Assembly: GCA_024687125.1 (NCBI GenBank)
Contig: JAILFA010000009.1
Coordinates: forward strand, 62,001-126,000
Direction of reading: 5' to 3'
Origin: Lachnospiraceae bacterium
GTDB lineage: Bacteria > Bacillota > Clostridia > Lachnospirales > Lachnospiraceae
Length of the DNA: 64,000 nt
Shown: piece after piece, positions 16,591 through 27,143 of the stretch
Layout: each line of letters begins with the position of its first letter
How positions within the stretch are numbered: position 1 is the stretch's first letter
Notes under the pieces: generated by a model
Told to the model about the DNA's origin: nothing
Databases searched by the model: none
Seen by the model: only the letters and a program-made list of their open reading frames with translations
Translations under genes and position numbers: made by a program

Positions 16591-17898
16591 ATGTGGTACG
16601 ATGAAAGCGTCTTCTATCAGATCTATCCGCTGGGCTTTGTCGGTGCGCCTTATGAAAACGACGGCGTTCTGACACATCGCATCGGCAAGGTCTGTGATTG
16701 GATCCCGCACCTGCAAAAGCTCGGTATCTCCGGCGTGATCTTCAACCCTGTATGGGAATCGGATACCCACGGATATAACGCCAGAGATTATCGGAAGATC
16801 GACTGCCGTCTCGGTGACAATAAGGACTTCAAAAAGGTCTGTGATGACCTGCATGAAGCAGGAATGCGCGTCATCCTGGACGGCGTCTTCAACCACGCCG
16901 GCCGCGGATTTTTCGCATTTCAGGATGTGCTTCAGAAACGCTGGGATTCCCAGTATAAGGACTGGTTCAACATCAGCTTTGACGGGAACAATGGCTATAA
17001 TGACGGCCTGTGGTATGAAGGCTGGGAGGGCAACTTTGATCTGGTCAAGCTGAACCTGCGCAATGAACAGGTAGTGAATTATCTGCTTGACAGCGTTAAG
17101 TACTGGATCGACGAATTCGGGATCGACGGTCTCAGGCTCGATGTTGCCTACTGTGTTGACCGGGATTTCCTGAGACGCCTTCGAAGCGCTGCCTGCGGAT
17201 GGAAAGAGGATTTCTTCCTGTACGGCGAGATGCTGCACGGCGATTACAGACAGGTCATGAATCCGGAGATGTGCCAGTCAGTCACCAATTACGAATGCTA
17301 CAAAGGACTGTATTCCAGCTTCAACAGTGCCAATCTCTTTGAGATCGTGCATTCCTTAAAGCGCCAGTTCGGTCCGGAAAACTGGTGCCTCTATACGGGA
17401 ATGCATCTGACGAGCTTTGTCGATAACCATGATGTTACACGTGTGGCGAGCATTTTGCAGGATGAACGGCATCTGCCGCTTATCTACGCGATGCTTTTCG
17501 GCATGCCCGGGATCCCGATCATCTACTACGGAAGCGAATGGGGCGCAAAAGGAGATAAACACGACGGTGATCCGGCGCTTCGGCCCTGTTTTGACAAGCC
17601 GGAGTGGAATGATCTGACCGACAGGATCGCCGCGATGACCAGGGCAAAAAAGGAAAGTGAAGCGCTGAACTACGGGGCTTTCAAGGATCTGGTACTGCAG
17701 AACAGACACTGCGTCCTCGAACGTGAGTCCGCGAATGACCGCATCATGATCGCGATCAATATGGAAGATCACGAAGTAACCGAACATTTTGATGCCCGTG
17801 CCGGGAGAGCGCATGACCTGATCACCGGTGAGACAATCGATTTCGGCGGCGGGCTTAAGGTTCCCGCTTATACGGCTTATATCCTGCAGCCGTACTGA
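16591..17898 (+). CDS. GH13 alpha-amylase family enzyme
   Basis: 435 residues, no signal peptide, so cytosolic; likely acts on maltodextrins (cyclomaltodextrinase/maltogenic type is possible). All GH13 conserved regions are intact: region I VILDGVFNH, region II GLRLDVAY with nucleophile Asp184, region III YGEML with acid/base Glu213, and region IV VDNHDVTR with Asp281. The N-terminus goes straight into the barrel, so there is no N-terminal starch-binding domain. AAGGAG precedes the ATG. It contrasts with the second GH13 protein at 41274, which has lost these residues. Confidence 0.88.
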   Translation: MWYDESVFYQIYPLGFVGAPYENDGVLTHRIGKVCDWIPHLQKLGISGVIFNPVWESDTHGYNARDYRKIDCRLGDNKDFKKVCDDLHEAGMRVILDGVFNHAGRGFFAFQDVLQKRWDSQYKDWFNISFDGNNGYNDGLWYEGWEGNFDLVKLNLRNEQVVNYLLDSVKYWIDEFGIDGLRLDVAYCVDRDFLRRLRSAACGWKEDFFLYGEMLHGDYRQVMNPEMCQSVTNYECYKGLYSSFNSANLFEIVHSLKRQFGPENWCLYTGMHLTSFVDNHDVTRVASILQDERHLPLIYAMLFGMPGIPIIYYGSEWGAKGDKHDGDPALRPCFDKPEWNDLTDRIAAMTRAKKESEALNYGAFKDLVLQNRHCVLERESANDRIMIAINMEDHEVTEHFDARAGRAHDLITGETIDFGGGLKVPAYTAYILQPY

Positions 17899-17936
17899 GG
17901 AACCGCTAAGAGCCGCAAGTGTGCACAGGAGAAAAA

Positions 17937-18380
17937 ATGTCCGAGACAAAGACCATCCGCATAAAATATTTCAGTGATGACATTCCGCATCTGGAATATA
18001 TCGACGGCAAGAGTGACTGGATCGATCTGCGTGCATCCGAGGACGTCGAACTGAAAGCGGGAGAGTGGAAACTGATCCCTCTCGGCATCGCCATGGAGCT
18101 TCCTGCCGGTTATGAGGCGCATATCGTTCCCCGCAGCTCCACCTATAAGAATTTCGGCATCATCCAGAGCAACCATATGGGCGTAGTGGACGGTTCCTAC
18201 TGCGGCGACAACGATCAGTGGTTTTTCCCGGCTCTCGCTGTGCGTGACACGAAGATCCAGAAGGGCGAAAGGATCTGCCAGTTCCGGATCATGGAGAACC
18301 AGCCCAGGATCATTTTTGAAGAGACGGATCATCTGGGGGGAAAAGACCGCGGGGGATTCGGCAGCACAGGAAAGAACTGA
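17937..18380 (+). CDS. dut: dUTP diphosphatase
   Basis: 147 residues from the ATG at 17937, behind AGGAG; the track GTG at 17919 has no ribosome site. Hydrolyses dUTP to dUMP and pyrophosphate, keeping uracil out of DNA. The five motifs of trimeric dUTPases are visible: [34 protein letters not shown] and the C-terminal [10 protein letters not shown]-loop-like tail. Cytosolic. Last gene of the yhfC-led group; no intrinsic terminator is evident behind it. Confidence 0.94.
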   Translation: MSETKTIRIKYFSDDIPHLEYIDGKSDWIDLRASEDVELKAGEWKLIPLGIAMELPAGYEAHIVPRSSTYKNFGIIQSNHMGVVDGSYCGDNDQWFFPALAVRDTKIQKGERICQFRIMENQPRIIFEETDHLGGKDRGGFGSTGKN

Positions 18381-18411
18381 TCCCAGTAAGGAAAACAGAT
18401 CGTTCACGTTC

Positions 18412-18426
18412 ATCTGCCAGGCAGAT
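18412..18426. promoter_or_regulatory. 15-bp palindrome upstream of ABC transporter genes
   Basis: ATCTGCC-A-GGCAGAT is a perfect 7-bp inverted repeat around one base. The tiny centre makes it a better protein-binding site than a hairpin. It lies 32 bp after dut and about 120 bp before the ABC gene. Confidence 0.4.
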
Positions 18427-18454
18427 CTGGTTTCTCTGTAATTTCATAAAGTAA

Positions 18455-18485
18455 ACACATTTTGAACACATTTGAGAGGTATAAA
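18455..18485 (+). promoter_or_regulatory. Tandem 11-bp direct repeats before a -10-like box
   Basis: ACACATTTTGA (18455-18465) and ACACATTTGAG (18466-18476) are adjacent and share their first eight bases; TATAAA follows at 18480-18485. The arrangement is that of an activator site placed over a weak -35. A perfect 7-bp inverted repeat, CGCGGAA/TTCCGCG (18496-18517, 8-nt loop), would lie in the early transcript. Confidence 0.4.
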
Positions 18486-18548
18486 GAGTATCGTGCGCGG
18501 AAACAAGTGCTTCCGCGGCATAATACTTTATTATGAGGAGGTTTCATC

Positions 18549-19541
18549 GTGATCGAGGTAAAAGGCATCACGAAGCGGTACGGCAGTCATACGGCTGTTG
18601 ACAACTTAAGCTTCACGATGGAGACAGGCAGGATTTATGGATTTCTTGGGCCTAACGGCGCAGGGAAATCGACGACCATGAACATCATGACCGGCTATAT
18701 CGCCGCGAATGAAGGAACCGTTCTTGTGAACGGTGTGGACATCATCAGAAAACCGGAGGCGGCGAAAAAGCAGATCGGCTATCTGCCGGAGCTTCCGCCC
18801 CTGTATCAGGAGATGACAGTCCTGGAATATCTTCTTTTCGTCGCGGAATTAAAGAAGATCCCTAAGAAGGAGCGCCGGGATCAGATCGCACGCGTCCTGA
18901 AGATGACAATGCTGGGAGACTATCAGGAGAGATTGATCAGAAATCTTTCCAAGGGCTATAAACAGCGCGTCGGACTCGCGCAGGCACTGATCGGCTTTCC
19001 GGAGATCATTATCCTTGATGAGCCTACGGTTGGCCTTGATCCCCAGCAGATCCTGGAGATCAGGGATCTGATCAGGTCGCTGAAAAGCGACCATATCATC
19101 ATGCTCAGTTCCCATATCCTGTCGGAAGTAAATGAAGTCTGTGACGAGGTGATGATCCTGTCGCACGGAAAGCTTGTTGCCAGCGGTTCCCCCGCAGAGC
19201 TGGAAGCAAAGATGCAGAAGAAATCTTCGCTGAACCTGACGGTTCTTGGCGACGAGGAGAGCACACGCGCAGCGCTTGCGGCTGTTCCAGGGATCGATCA
19301 GATGACCTTTGGTGAGACAGCAGAGGACGGCGCTCTTTCGGCAGTCCTGGAAAGTGACGGCGATACGGATATCCGGACAGAGGTTGCCAGGGCACTTGCC
19401 GCGGCTGCGATCCCGGTCACCGGAATGCAGCTGGAGACGCGTTCTCTGGAGGATGTCTTCCTGGAACTGACGGGTTCGGACGAAGCGGTTGATGAGGACA
19501 CGGAAGCAGGAGAAGGAGAAGGAAAGGAGGAGCTGTCATGA
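18549..19541 (+). CDS. ABC transporter ATP-binding protein, GldA-like
   Basis: 330 residues, GTG start behind GAGGAGG. Walker A GPNGAGKST near residue 35, signature LSKGYKQRVG near residue 140, Walker B IIILDEPTVGLDP and the switch His in MLSSHILSEV. The 90-residue C-terminal extension is typical of ABC-2 type exporters of the gliding/nitrous oxide type. Its stop overlaps the start of the permease gene (ATGA), so it surely energises that protein. The transported substrate is unknown. The gene is preceded by direct repeats and a hairpin in a 168-bp intergenic region. Confidence 0.92.
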   Translation: MIEVKGITKRYGSHTAVDNLSFTMETGRIYGFLGPNGAGKSTTMNIMTGYIAANEGTVLVNGVDIIRKPEAAKKQIGYLPELPPLYQEMTVLEYLLFVAELKKIPKKERRDQIARVLKMTMLGDYQERLIRNLSKGYKQRVGLAQALIGFPEIIILDEPTVGLDPQQILEIRDLIRSLKSDHIIMLSSHILSEVNEVCDEVMILSHGKLVASGSPAELEAKMQKKSSLNLTVLGDEESTRAALAAVPGIDQMTFGETAEDGALSAVLESDGDTDIRTEVARALAAAAIPVTGMQLETRSLEDVFLELTGSDEAVDEDTEAGEGEGKEELS

Positions 19542-21670
19542 TCGCGATCTTTAAAAGAGATTTCCGCTCCGCTTTCCATACAGTCATCGCGGAGCTGTTC
19601 ATCGGACTGAATATCCTGATATTCGGCTTTTTCTTTTATCGTTATAATCTGCTCGGACAAAACACCAATTTAAACGGGGCTCTTTATAATACTTCATTCA
19701 TGGGACTGTCTTTCATGATCCCGCTTCTCTGCATGCGTTCCTTTTCTGACGAGAAACGCAACCGCACGGATCAGCTGATCATGACAGCACCGGTATCTGT
19801 CGGTCGTATCGTGCTCGGAAAATTTCTGGCTCTGGCTGCCATTTTCTCCATACCGACGGCATTGTTCCTGGTGCTGCCTCCGATCATGCGGCGGTTCGGG
19901 GAGATACCATGGCTCTGGAATTACGCGGATATCCTGGCATACTGGCTCTACGGGCTGATGCTGATCGCCATCTGCATGTTTATCTCCTCACTCACGGAAA
20001 ATGCGATCATCAGTGTAGTGCTCTCCATCGTCGTGATCTTCGGATTTCTTCTTCTCGGAGACAGCTTCAGCAATATCCAGATCGCATGGATCAAGGATCT
20101 CCTGAATGCCACTGTCAATATCAATCAGCGCCTGATGTCTGTCTATCTGGGATGCTCTGATCTGACAAGCTATGTGTTTTTTATCAGTGTCGGCATACTG
20201 TTTTTGTTCCTTACGGCGCAGGTCATTCTGAAAAGACGTTATACCGTATCGCGCGCAAATCTGTCTGTTACGGCGTACAGTTCAGTATCGATCATCCTTG
20301 TCGCTGCAGTGACAGTCTGTCTGAATATCCTTGTGCTGAAGATCCCTGATCATATCCGAGAGGTCGATCTCACGCAGGAAAAGGTATTTTCCATCAGCCA
20401 GGATTCCAAAAATGTTGCAGCGAACATCGGAGATCAGATCACTTTTTATTTTCTTGCGCAGGAAAATGACGAAGCAGGGTCTACCAAGGATCCGACCGTG
20501 GAGCGGATCCTCAAAAACTATCAGGATGCCGGCAGGAATATGACCCTGTCCTATGTCGATCCCGTCACAAATCCGAAATTTTATCAAAAGTATACGGAGA
20601 CGGATCCGGGATATTCTGGTGTGATCGTCGTCAATGAAGCAACAGGAAGGAGCAAAGCCATCCCGTACATGGACATGTACGAGACATCCATCGATTATAC
20701 AACCTACACCGAACAGACGACGGGCTATGATATTGAAGGACAGATCACGAACGCACTGCAGTATGTCACTCTGACAGATGACCAGCTCGTACAGGTCGGT
20801 ATGCTGACCGGTCACGGTGAAATGGCGTTCGAGGATACCTATGCGACTCTGATGGAGAATGCCAGCATGCATGTGGAGGATCTTTCGCTCCTTACGGCAG
20901 AATCGATCCCGGAAAACATGCAGCTTCTGATCATCAACGGACCAACGATGGATCTGACACCACATGAAGCTGAGCTGATCATCGGATTTCTGGAAAAAGG
21001 CGGGAATCTTCTCCTGATCACCAATCCGGACGTAACCGTCGAAACACCGAATCTTGACAGTGTGCTTGCCTGGTATGACCTTTCGCTTTATAATGGTGTG
21101 ATCGTGGATATGCAGGAAGGCAATAACTACGGATTCCTGTTCAATACAGCAGCATACCTGCTGCCGTTCCTCTCGGCGGATGATCCGGTTACCGCATCGC
21201 TCTCCACATCCGGTGTCGGAACAGTATTTCTGCCGGGAGCGCAGGGGATCAAAACAGGCGCGGAGGGCGGTGAAATATCGTATGTGCCTCTGCTGACAAC
21301 CTCGGACCAGGCCGTCCTGAGTGATGAACCTAACGGCGCACCGATGAGCTACACGGTAGGACTTCGAGCGGAAAAGACGCTTGATTCCGGGACAAGCACA
21401 GCAATAGTCTACACGAGCGCGCTGATGTTCACACAGCAGGCCGATGCCTATATCTCAGGCATGAACAGCCGGCTCTTCAGCAAGACCATCTCGGCTCTGG
21501 GTCAGCTGAACACTGATTATGTATATATTCCGGCGAAATCTTTCAACAGTTACCTGGTCATACCGAACAATCTGCGCAACTTCTTTACGGTGATCGGGTT
21601 CACACTGCTGATCGCCGCAGCAACCATCATTGCCGGCATCTTTGTCTGGGCAATGCGAAGGAGGAAATAA
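19538..21670 (+). CDS. ABC-2 permease fused to GldG-like extracytoplasmic domain
   Basis: 710 residues. The N-terminal 240 carry six hydrophobic spans of an ABC-2 (GldF/NosY-like) permease, including [20 protein letters not shown] further span near residue 250 leads into a large outer domain of the GldG type (ABC-type uncharacterised, gliding-motility-like), with [14 protein letters not shown] and [19 protein letters not shown], and a final C-terminal span with a basic tail. In Bacteroidetes the two parts are separate proteins; here they are one chain, as in many Firmicutes, which do not glide. Function is unknown; envelope export is inferred. The next gene starts 1 bp after the stop. Confidence 0.85.
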   Translation: MIAIFKRDFRSAFHTVIAELFIGLNILIFGFFFYRYNLLGQNTNLNGALYNTSFMGLSFMIPLLCMRSFSDEKRNRTDQLIMTAPVSVGRIVLGKFLALAAIFSIPTALFLVLPPIMRRFGEIPWLWNYADILAYWLYGLMLIAICMFISSLTENAIISVVLSIVVIFGFLLLGDSFSNIQIAWIKDLLNATVNINQRLMSVYLGCSDLTSYVFFISVGILFLFLTAQVILKRRYTVSRANLSVTAYSSVSIILVAAVTVCLNILVLKIPDHIREVDLTQEKVFSISQDSKNVAANIGDQITFYFLAQENDEAGSTKDPTVERILKNYQDAGRNMTLSYVDPVTNPKFYQKYTETDPGYSGVIVVNEATGRSKAIPYMDMYETSIDYTTYTEQTTGYDIEGQITNALQYVTLTDDQLVQVGMLTGHGEMAFEDTYATLMENASMHVEDLSLLTAESIPENMQLLIINGPTMDLTPHEAELIIGFLEKGGNLLLITNPDVTVETPNLDSVLAWYDLSLYNGVIVDMQEGNNYGFLFNTAAYLLPFLSADDPVTASLSTSGVGTVFLPGAQGIKTGAEGGEISYVPLLTTSDQAVLSDEPNGAPMSYTVGLRAEKTLDSGTSTAIVYTSALMFTQQADAYISGMNSRLFSKTISALGQLNTDYVYIPAKSFNSYLVIPNNLRNFFTVIGFTLLIAAATIIAGIFVWAMRRRK

Positions 21671-21671
21671 G

Positions 21672-23135
21672 ATGAAGATCAGAACACGTTATGCCCCGAG
21701 TCCCACCGGCAGGATGCACGTCGGCAATCTGCGCACAGCTCTCTATGAGTATCTCGTTGCCAAGCACGAGGGCGGAGATTTTCTGCTGCGCATCGAGGAT
21801 ACCGACCAGGAACGCTATGTGGAAGGGGCAGTGGATCTGATCTACGAGTCTCTTAAGGACGCAGGTCTTTCCCACGATGAGGGGCCTGATATCGGCGGAG
21901 AGGTCGGGCCTTATGTGCAGAGCGAACGTGTAAAGTCCGGGATCTATCAGAAGTATGCCGAGGAGCTCGTCGCCAAAAAGGAAGCCTATTACTGTTTCTG
22001 CACGAAGGAGCGTCTTGAGAGCCTCAAACAGAATATTGACGGCAAGGAAGTGCTCATGTATGACAAGCACTGCCTCTCGCTGACAGAGGAAGAGGTGCAG
22101 GAGAAGCTCGCGGCAGGAGTTCCTCACGTGATCAGGCAGAACAATCCGCGCGAAGGCAAGACGGTCTTTCATGATGAACTATACGGAGATATCGAAGTCG
22201 ACAATGCCGAGCTTGACGATATGATCCTGATCAAATCCGACGGTTATCCGACCTACAATTTTGCCAATGTGGTGGATGATCATCTGATGGGGATCACGCA
22301 CGTCGTGCGCGGCAACGAGTATATCTCATCCACGCCGAAATATAACCGTCTTTATGAAGCCTTCGGCTGGGAGATCCCGGTATATATCCACTGCCCGCTG
22401 ATCACCGATGAGGAGCATAAAAAGCTCTCCAAGCGGAGCGGTCATTCCTCCTTTGAGGATCTGACAGATCTGGGCTTTCTGCCTGAGGTCGTGGTAAACT
22501 TCGTCGCGCTGCTCGGATGGTCTCCGGAGGACAACCGGGAGATCCTGTCATTGTCCGATCTGGTCGAATGCTTCGATTATCACAGGATCAGCAAGTCGCC
22601 GGCAGTATTTGACTATCAGAAACTCAGGTGGATGAACGGCGAATATATCAAGGCCATGGATCCGCAGAGATTCTATGATATGGCGGCAGCGGAGATCAAA
22701 AAGGCGGTGCCCGGATTTGAGGGTGATGAAGACAAGCTCCGAAAGATCGCGTCCATGGTGCAGTCCAGGGTGGAGCTCGTATCTGATATCCCGGAGATGA
22801 TCGGTTTCCTGGAAGAACTTCCGGACTATGACACGGCATTATACTGCCATAAGAAAATGAAGACCGACGAGGCGTCCTCCGCGGGAGTTTTAAAGGAGAT
22901 CCTGCCGTTTCTCGAGAGCCTGGAGGATTATCACAACGATGCGCTCTATGCGAAGATCTCCGAATGGATCACTGAGCACGGCTATAAGAACGGCTATGTC
23001 CTCTGGCCGCTTCGCATCGCGCTTTCCGGGCAGGCAACGACACCCTGCGGTGCAACAGAGATCCTGGAGCTCCTGGGCAAAGAGGAGTCTCTTTCCCGAA
23101 TCAGAAAGGGGGCAGAATTGCTTGCATCAAAGTAA
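21672..23135 (+). CDS. gltX: Glutamyl-tRNA synthetase
   Basis: 487 residues from ATG 21672 (the track start at 21630 overlaps the permease gene). Charges tRNA-Glu with glutamate. The class I HIGH-type motif is [13 protein letters not shown] (residues 9-21) and the KMSKS-type loop is KKLSKRSGH near residue 255. RBS GGAGG lies in the last codons of the permease. Length is normal for the bacterial enzyme. Whether it is discriminating (Glu only) or non-discriminating cannot be told. The 3' end overlaps the helicase start by 14 bp. Confidence 0.95.
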   Translation: MKIRTRYAPSPTGRMHVGNLRTALYEYLVAKHEGGDFLLRIEDTDQERYVEGAVDLIYESLKDAGLSHDEGPDIGGEVGPYVQSERVKSGIYQKYAEELVAKKEAYYCFCTKERLESLKQNIDGKEVLMYDKHCLSLTEEEVQEKLAAGVPHVIRQNNPREGKTVFHDELYGDIEVDNAELDDMILIKSDGYPTYNFANVVDDHLMGITHVVRGNEYISSTPKYNRLYEAFGWEIPVYIHCPLITDEEHKKLSKRSGHSSFEDLTDLGFLPEVVVNFVALLGWSPEDNREILSLSDLVECFDYHRISKSPAVFDYQKLRWMNGEYIKAMDPQRFYDMAAAEIKKAVPGFEGDEDKLRKIASMVQSRVELVSDIPEMIGFLEELPDYDTALYCHKKMKTDEASSAGVLKEILPFLESLEDYHNDALYAKISEWITEHGYKNGYVLWPLRIALSGQATTPCGATEILELLGKEESLSRIRKGAELLASK

Positions 23136-25035
23136 AACCGAATACAGGATCCCGGGGAACGCTTCACAGATCCGCGCGATCAGACACAAGGACGGGCCCT
23201 GCTGCGTTCTCGCGGGGCCGGGAAGCGGCAAGACCTTTGTGATCGTTCAGCGCCTGAAGTATCTGATCGAGCACTGCGGCGTTCCTCCTTCCAGGATCCT
23301 GACCATCACCTTTACCCGGGCGGCAGCTCAGGAAATGAAGCAGCGGTTCGACAAGATCACCGATCAACGCTATCCGGAAACTCCATTCGGAACCTTTCAT
23401 TCCGTCTTTTATCACATTCTTAAAACATCCGGCCATCCGGCCGAAGAACCGCCGGGGATCCTCACTGAAACTGAAAAACAAAAGATCATGAAAATGATCC
23501 TGACGGATCTGCATGACAGTCATCCCGAGATCGTCTGTTCGCCCGATCTGTGCAATCTATGGCTCTCTGAGATTGCAAGGCGCAAGGGAGAGGGGACTGA
23601 TCCGTCCGCATGCAGTACAGACTGTTCGATCAGCGACATTCCTTACAGAGAATATTTCCCGGACGCATATCAGGAGTACCAGAAAATCTGCGGTGAGCTG
23701 TCAAAACTTGATTTTGAAGACATGATCGGAAAGTGTCTCAGACTTTTTCACGAAAAACCGGAGATCCTGCGTCAATGGAGAGAGCACTTTCAGTATATTC
23801 AGATCGATGAGTATCAGGATATCAATAAGATGCAGTCTGAAGTGGTCACGCTTCTGGCCGCGCCGGCGAATAATCTGTTTGTTGTCGGGGACGACGATCA
23901 GTCGATCTATGGATTCAGAGGCTCCAGACCGGATATCATGCTCGCTTTTGACCAGATGTATCCGGGAGCGCAGAGGATCCTTCTCGGTGTCAATTATCGC
24001 TGCCGTAAAAGCATCCTCGACGCCTCAGCACTTGTTATCCGTGAGAATCGTGTGCGTTTTGACAAAGAGATGAAACCGGGCAGGACAGAAGAGGCAGGTG
24101 AAATAGACGTGTTTGCCTGCACGGACAGAGAGGGCGAAGCGGAAAAGATCCGGGAAGCATATCTGAGAAGCAGAGAAGAGCACCGCAGCTTCTGCATCAT
24201 CGTACGGACGAACGCCCATGCACAGAAACTGGCGGATCTGCTCGCAAAAGGCGGTATCAAAAGCGCTTGCCGGGAGGTTCGGAACCCATATACAGGCGAT
24301 GAGATACAGGATATCCGGGCCTATCTGAATCTCTCCGTCCGGGTCTCCGTGGAGGATCTGCTGCGTATTCTGAACCGACCGTCCAGATATCTTTCACGGG
24401 AAAGTATAAGAGGCGGTGCAGATCTTTTTTCACAGATGCACACATATTACTCAGGACGCACTGCACTGAATGCGGCTGTAAGCAGACTGGAGCGCGATAT
24501 CTGGATGCTCTCGAATATGAGACCTGCGCTGGCGATCCGCTATATCCGAACAGTCTTAGGGTATGACCTGTATCTGAAAAACAGCTCAAAAATACAGGAT
24601 CCTCAGGCGGCGATAAAGCAGCTGGATGACCTGCAGAAAGAGGCGGAGGATTTTTCGCGTACGGAGCTTTTTGTCCGCCATATCGAGGAAAGCGCAGCAA
24701 AATCTCCGACGACTGCTGCGATGCAGAAATACCTCGAAACAGCGGACGACATCCGTGTCATCACCATGCATGCCGCCAAAGGGCTTGAATTTGATACCGT
24801 CTGGATCCCATCTGTCAACGAAGGAATCCTGCCTTCCCGGAAGAGCGTTACGCCTGAGCAGATCGAAGAAGAGCGGCGGCTTTTCTATGTCGCGATGACG
24901 CGTGCACGAAGACGGCTGTATATTTCTTACCTGACTGGAGATGACAATTACGCCTATGTCCCTTCAAGATTTTTAAGGCCGCTGAAAGGATCTGTGGTCA
25001 GACAGCCTGATCGTGTGACTGCCCGTGATAGGTGA
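23122..25035 (+). CDS. UvrD/PcrA-like DNA helicase (superfamily I)
   Basis: 637 residues if the TTG at 23122 is used; it sits 9 nt behind AGGGGG inside gltX. The track start at 22939 would add about 60 residues translated from the wrong frame of gltX. Motifs: Q-motif region [14 protein letters not shown], Walker [22 protein letters not shown], motif [12 protein letters not shown], motif [16 protein letters not shown], motif IV VNYRC, motif [13 protein letters not shown] and motif [13 protein letters not shown]. It is shorter than PcrA (about 730), mainly at the C-terminus. ATP-driven 3'-5' unwinding in repair is inferred from the family. The last 38 bp overlap the convergent CPBP gene. Confidence 0.88.
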   Translation: MHQSKTEYRIPGNASQIRAIRHKDGPCCVLAGPGSGKTFVIVQRLKYLIEHCGVPPSRILTITFTRAAAQEMKQRFDKITDQRYPETPFGTFHSVFYHILKTSGHPAEEPPGILTETEKQKIMKMILTDLHDSHPEIVCSPDLCNLWLSEIARRKGEGTDPSACSTDCSISDIPYREYFPDAYQEYQKICGELSKLDFEDMIGKCLRLFHEKPEILRQWREHFQYIQIDEYQDINKMQSEVVTLLAAPANNLFVVGDDDQSIYGFRGSRPDIMLAFDQMYPGAQRILLGVNYRCRKSILDASALVIRENRVRFDKEMKPGRTEEAGEIDVFACTDREGEAEKIREAYLRSREEHRSFCIIVRTNAHAQKLADLLAKGGIKSACREVRNPYTGDEIQDIRAYLNLSVRVSVEDLLRILNRPSRYLSRESIRGGADLFSQMHTYYSGRTALNAAVSRLERDIWMLSNMRPALAIRYIRTVLGYDLYLKNSSKIQDPQAAIKQLDDLQKEAEDFSRTELFVRHIEESAAKSPTTAAMQKYLETADDIRVITMHAAKGLEFDTVWIPSVNEGILPSRKSVTPEQIEEERRLFYVAMTRARRRLYISYLTGDDNYAYVPSRFLRPLKGSVVRQPDRVTARDR

Positions 25036-25876
25036 GCAGTCTTCCGACGTGCCTGGTCTCAAAGAACATGTCTTTCTTTACGATCACGATGATCACTGTG
25101 ACGAGCGTCACCACGATCGTTTCCACACATTTTGTCTCCTGTGTCATCGCGATCTTTTCCTGCAGGAAATTGACGACAAAGTGGAAGATCATGCAGGCAA
25201 GGATCGAGCGGTCACTCGCCAGATATACCCAGGTGATGATAAAGCCCATGGGGATCCCGCTGACAAAGAAATTGACAACATATAACGGATTGACCATGAG
25301 ACTCGCCTGATAAGTGCCCTGGATAAAGATCAGCGGAAAATGCCAGAAGGACCAGAGAACACCGAAGATCATTGATTCCCAGAACCAGTTCATATACTGT
25401 CCAATCGAATCCTCACAGTATCCCTTCCAGCCGATCTCTTCGATGATCGCGGCCAGAGTGACTGTCAGCATCGCTCCGGCGATCCCGACACCAGAGAAAG
25501 AGAAATCCTCGGTGAAGGAGAACTGTGAAAGAGACTGCCCAAACAGAAGAGACAGCAGGATCGAACTGACGATGATCACGGCGAAAACGATGACAGCGAG
25601 CAGCACGTTCAGCCATTTTACCTTATAGAAACCGACGACCTTATTCTTCAGATCCTTCTTGAGCAGATCCGAGCCGGATACGAGGACAAAGACCGTAGAT
25701 ACGACTCCTGGGGCGAGCAGTCCGATCAGCATGAGGACTGCTCCAAGATCCTCGGAAACAAAGACCGCGGGGATCCAGAAGATCCAGGTAAAGAGATAGG
25801 CCATGACAAAGAACAGGGCGGGCCTGAATCGATAAGTGTCCTGAGGGGCAGTGTTCATGATGGTCTGTTCATTCAT
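24998..25876 (-). CDS. CPBP family intramembrane metalloprotease-like protein
   Basis: 292 residues from the ATG at 25876, chosen because AAGGAGAG lies 9 nt before it; the track start at 25915 is 13 codons further up without a good site. About eight hydrophobic spans. Family motifs: EEIGWKGY (the EExxxR-like motif with Lys in place of Arg) around residue 160, then FWHFPLIF with the conserved His. CPBP (Abi) proteins include prenyl-protein proteases and bacteriocin self-immunity proteins. Starts 8 bp inside the MFS gene end, so it is the third gene of a TetR-controlled operon. Confidence 0.85.
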   Translation of the reverse strand: MNEQTIMNTAPQDTYRFRPALFFVMAYLFTWIFWIPAVFVSEDLGAVLMLIGLLAPGVVSTVFVLVSGSDLLKKDLKNKVVGFYKVKWLNVLLAVIVFAVIIVSSILLSLLFGQSLSQFSFTEDFSFSGVGIAGAMLTVTLAAIIEEIGWKGYCEDSIGQYMNWFWESMIFGVLWSFWHFPLIFIQGTYQASLMVNPLYVVNFFVSGIPMGFIITWVYLASDRSILACMIFHFVVNFLQEKIAMTQETKCVETIVVTLVTVIIVIVKKDMFFETRHVGRLLTYHGQSHDQAV

Positions 25877-27131
25877 TTCTGATCTCTCCTTCTTTTTTTG
25901 AGGTTGATTGTTCAAGTTTACGGATACTTTTCGGAAACCATATCATTACTGCGATCGCTGCCTGACAGATCCCTGCGATGATGATCACCAGGGCGGCGCC
26001 TCTTCCGACACCTCTTTCACCGATCATGCCGATCGCGTCCGCGGCGGCACCGGATACCGCGTAGGCAACCACATAGCCAAGCTGTGACAAAAAGCCGACC
26101 AGTCCCCAGACCCGTCCCTGTGCTTCATCGGGGATGTTTGTCCGGGTAAGATAATCAAGACAGTTGTTCGCAAACGGAAGAGCGGCAAAAAACAGGAATC
26201 CGAAGAGGCAGATTGGGATCATGTTTTCAAAGAGGCTGAAGCCGATCATGCAGATACCTGCAAAAGCCAGCGCGGATCCGAGTGTTCGTACATAATGACC
26301 TTTCAGACCGATGACGCCGAGGAGAAGACTGCTTACGAGCATTCCGCATGCACAGAGCGTTTCTGAGATACCGAGAGTTTTGGCGTCCTCAAAAGAAAGG
26401 ATCAGCGGTTCCGCCAGGATCTGAAACATGCCGAGAAATAACGAGATCCCGGAGGAGACCAGTACCAGGATCAACACGCCTCTTATGGAACGAAGAATGC
26501 GCCAGCCTTCCCTGGCACTTTCAAAGAAACGCTCTCGATTTTCCGGGAGGTTTGCGGTGATGCCTTTCCTGACCACAGCGGCACTGATCACGGTCAGGAA
26601 AAAAGTGCTGATGTCGATCAAGAGCAGGAGTCTGATATCACTCATTGTAAGCAGAAAGCCTGCAATGATCGGTGAGAACAGGTATCTGGCGCTTCCGGCA
26701 AGAGATACGAGACCGCTTGCTTTGGAAAATTCGTCTTTTGTCAGCAGATCTGTGATCGTTGCACGAAAAGCGGGTTCCAGGAGGGCTGAAAAACATGCGC
26801 TCACAAATACCCCGATACAGATCTGCGGCAGGGACGCACCGCCGTTCATCATGCAAATGAGTATATAGATGATCCCGAGAGCGGAGCAGCCGTCACCGAT
26901 CATCATGAGAAGCCTGCGGTCGTGACGGTCGGCCAGGACACCGGCAGGAACGGACAGGACAAGCGTCGGAAGAAAGCCCAGGAGCGTCACCAGAGCCATC
27001 CCCGCGGCGCTGCCCGTGCGCTGAAAAACATATACACCCAGGCCGAAACTTGTAAGTCCGCCGCCGATCGATGAGATCAGTTCGCCGGTCCACAGAAGCA
27101 TGAATTTTCTGAAACTGGAGTTATCTTTCAT
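25869..27131 (-). CDS. MFS efflux transporter
   Basis: 420 residues, about 12 membrane spans. The loop 2-3 motif appears as VLADRHDRRLLMMIGD near residue 75, and the general look (ISSIGGGLTSFGLGVYVFQRTGS) is that of macrolide-efflux-like MFS proteins. Likely a drug or metabolite exporter. Lies 12 nt behind tetR and overlaps the CPBP gene, so all three share the TetR-regulated promoter. Substrate unknown. Confidence 0.88.
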   Translation of the reverse strand: MKDNSSFRKFMLLWTGELISSIGGGLTSFGLGVYVFQRTGSAAGMALVTLLGFLPTLVLSVPAGVLADRHDRRLLMMIGDGCSALGIIYILICMMNGGASLPQICIGVFVSACFSALLEPAFRATITDLLTKDEFSKASGLVSLAGSARYLFSPIIAGFLLTMSDIRLLLLIDISTFFLTVISAAVVRKGITANLPENRERFFESAREGWRILRSIRGVLILVLVSSGISLFLGMFQILAEPLILSFEDAKTLGISETLCACGMLVSSLLLGVIGLKGHYVRTLGSALAFAGICMIGFSLFENMIPICLFGFLFFAALPFANNCLDYLTRTNIPDEAQGRVWGLVGFLSQLGYVVAYAVSGAAADAIGMIGERGVGRGAALVIIIAGICQAAIAVMIWFPKSIRKLEQSTSKKEGEIRNE

Positions 27132-27143
27132 GTCTCTTCCTCT

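Noticed and set aside
22939-23121. N-terminal extension of the helicase given by the ORF track
   Set aside because: This part is the out-of-frame reading of gltX (Arg/Ser-rich); the TTG at 23122 with AGGGGG fits the helicase family start.
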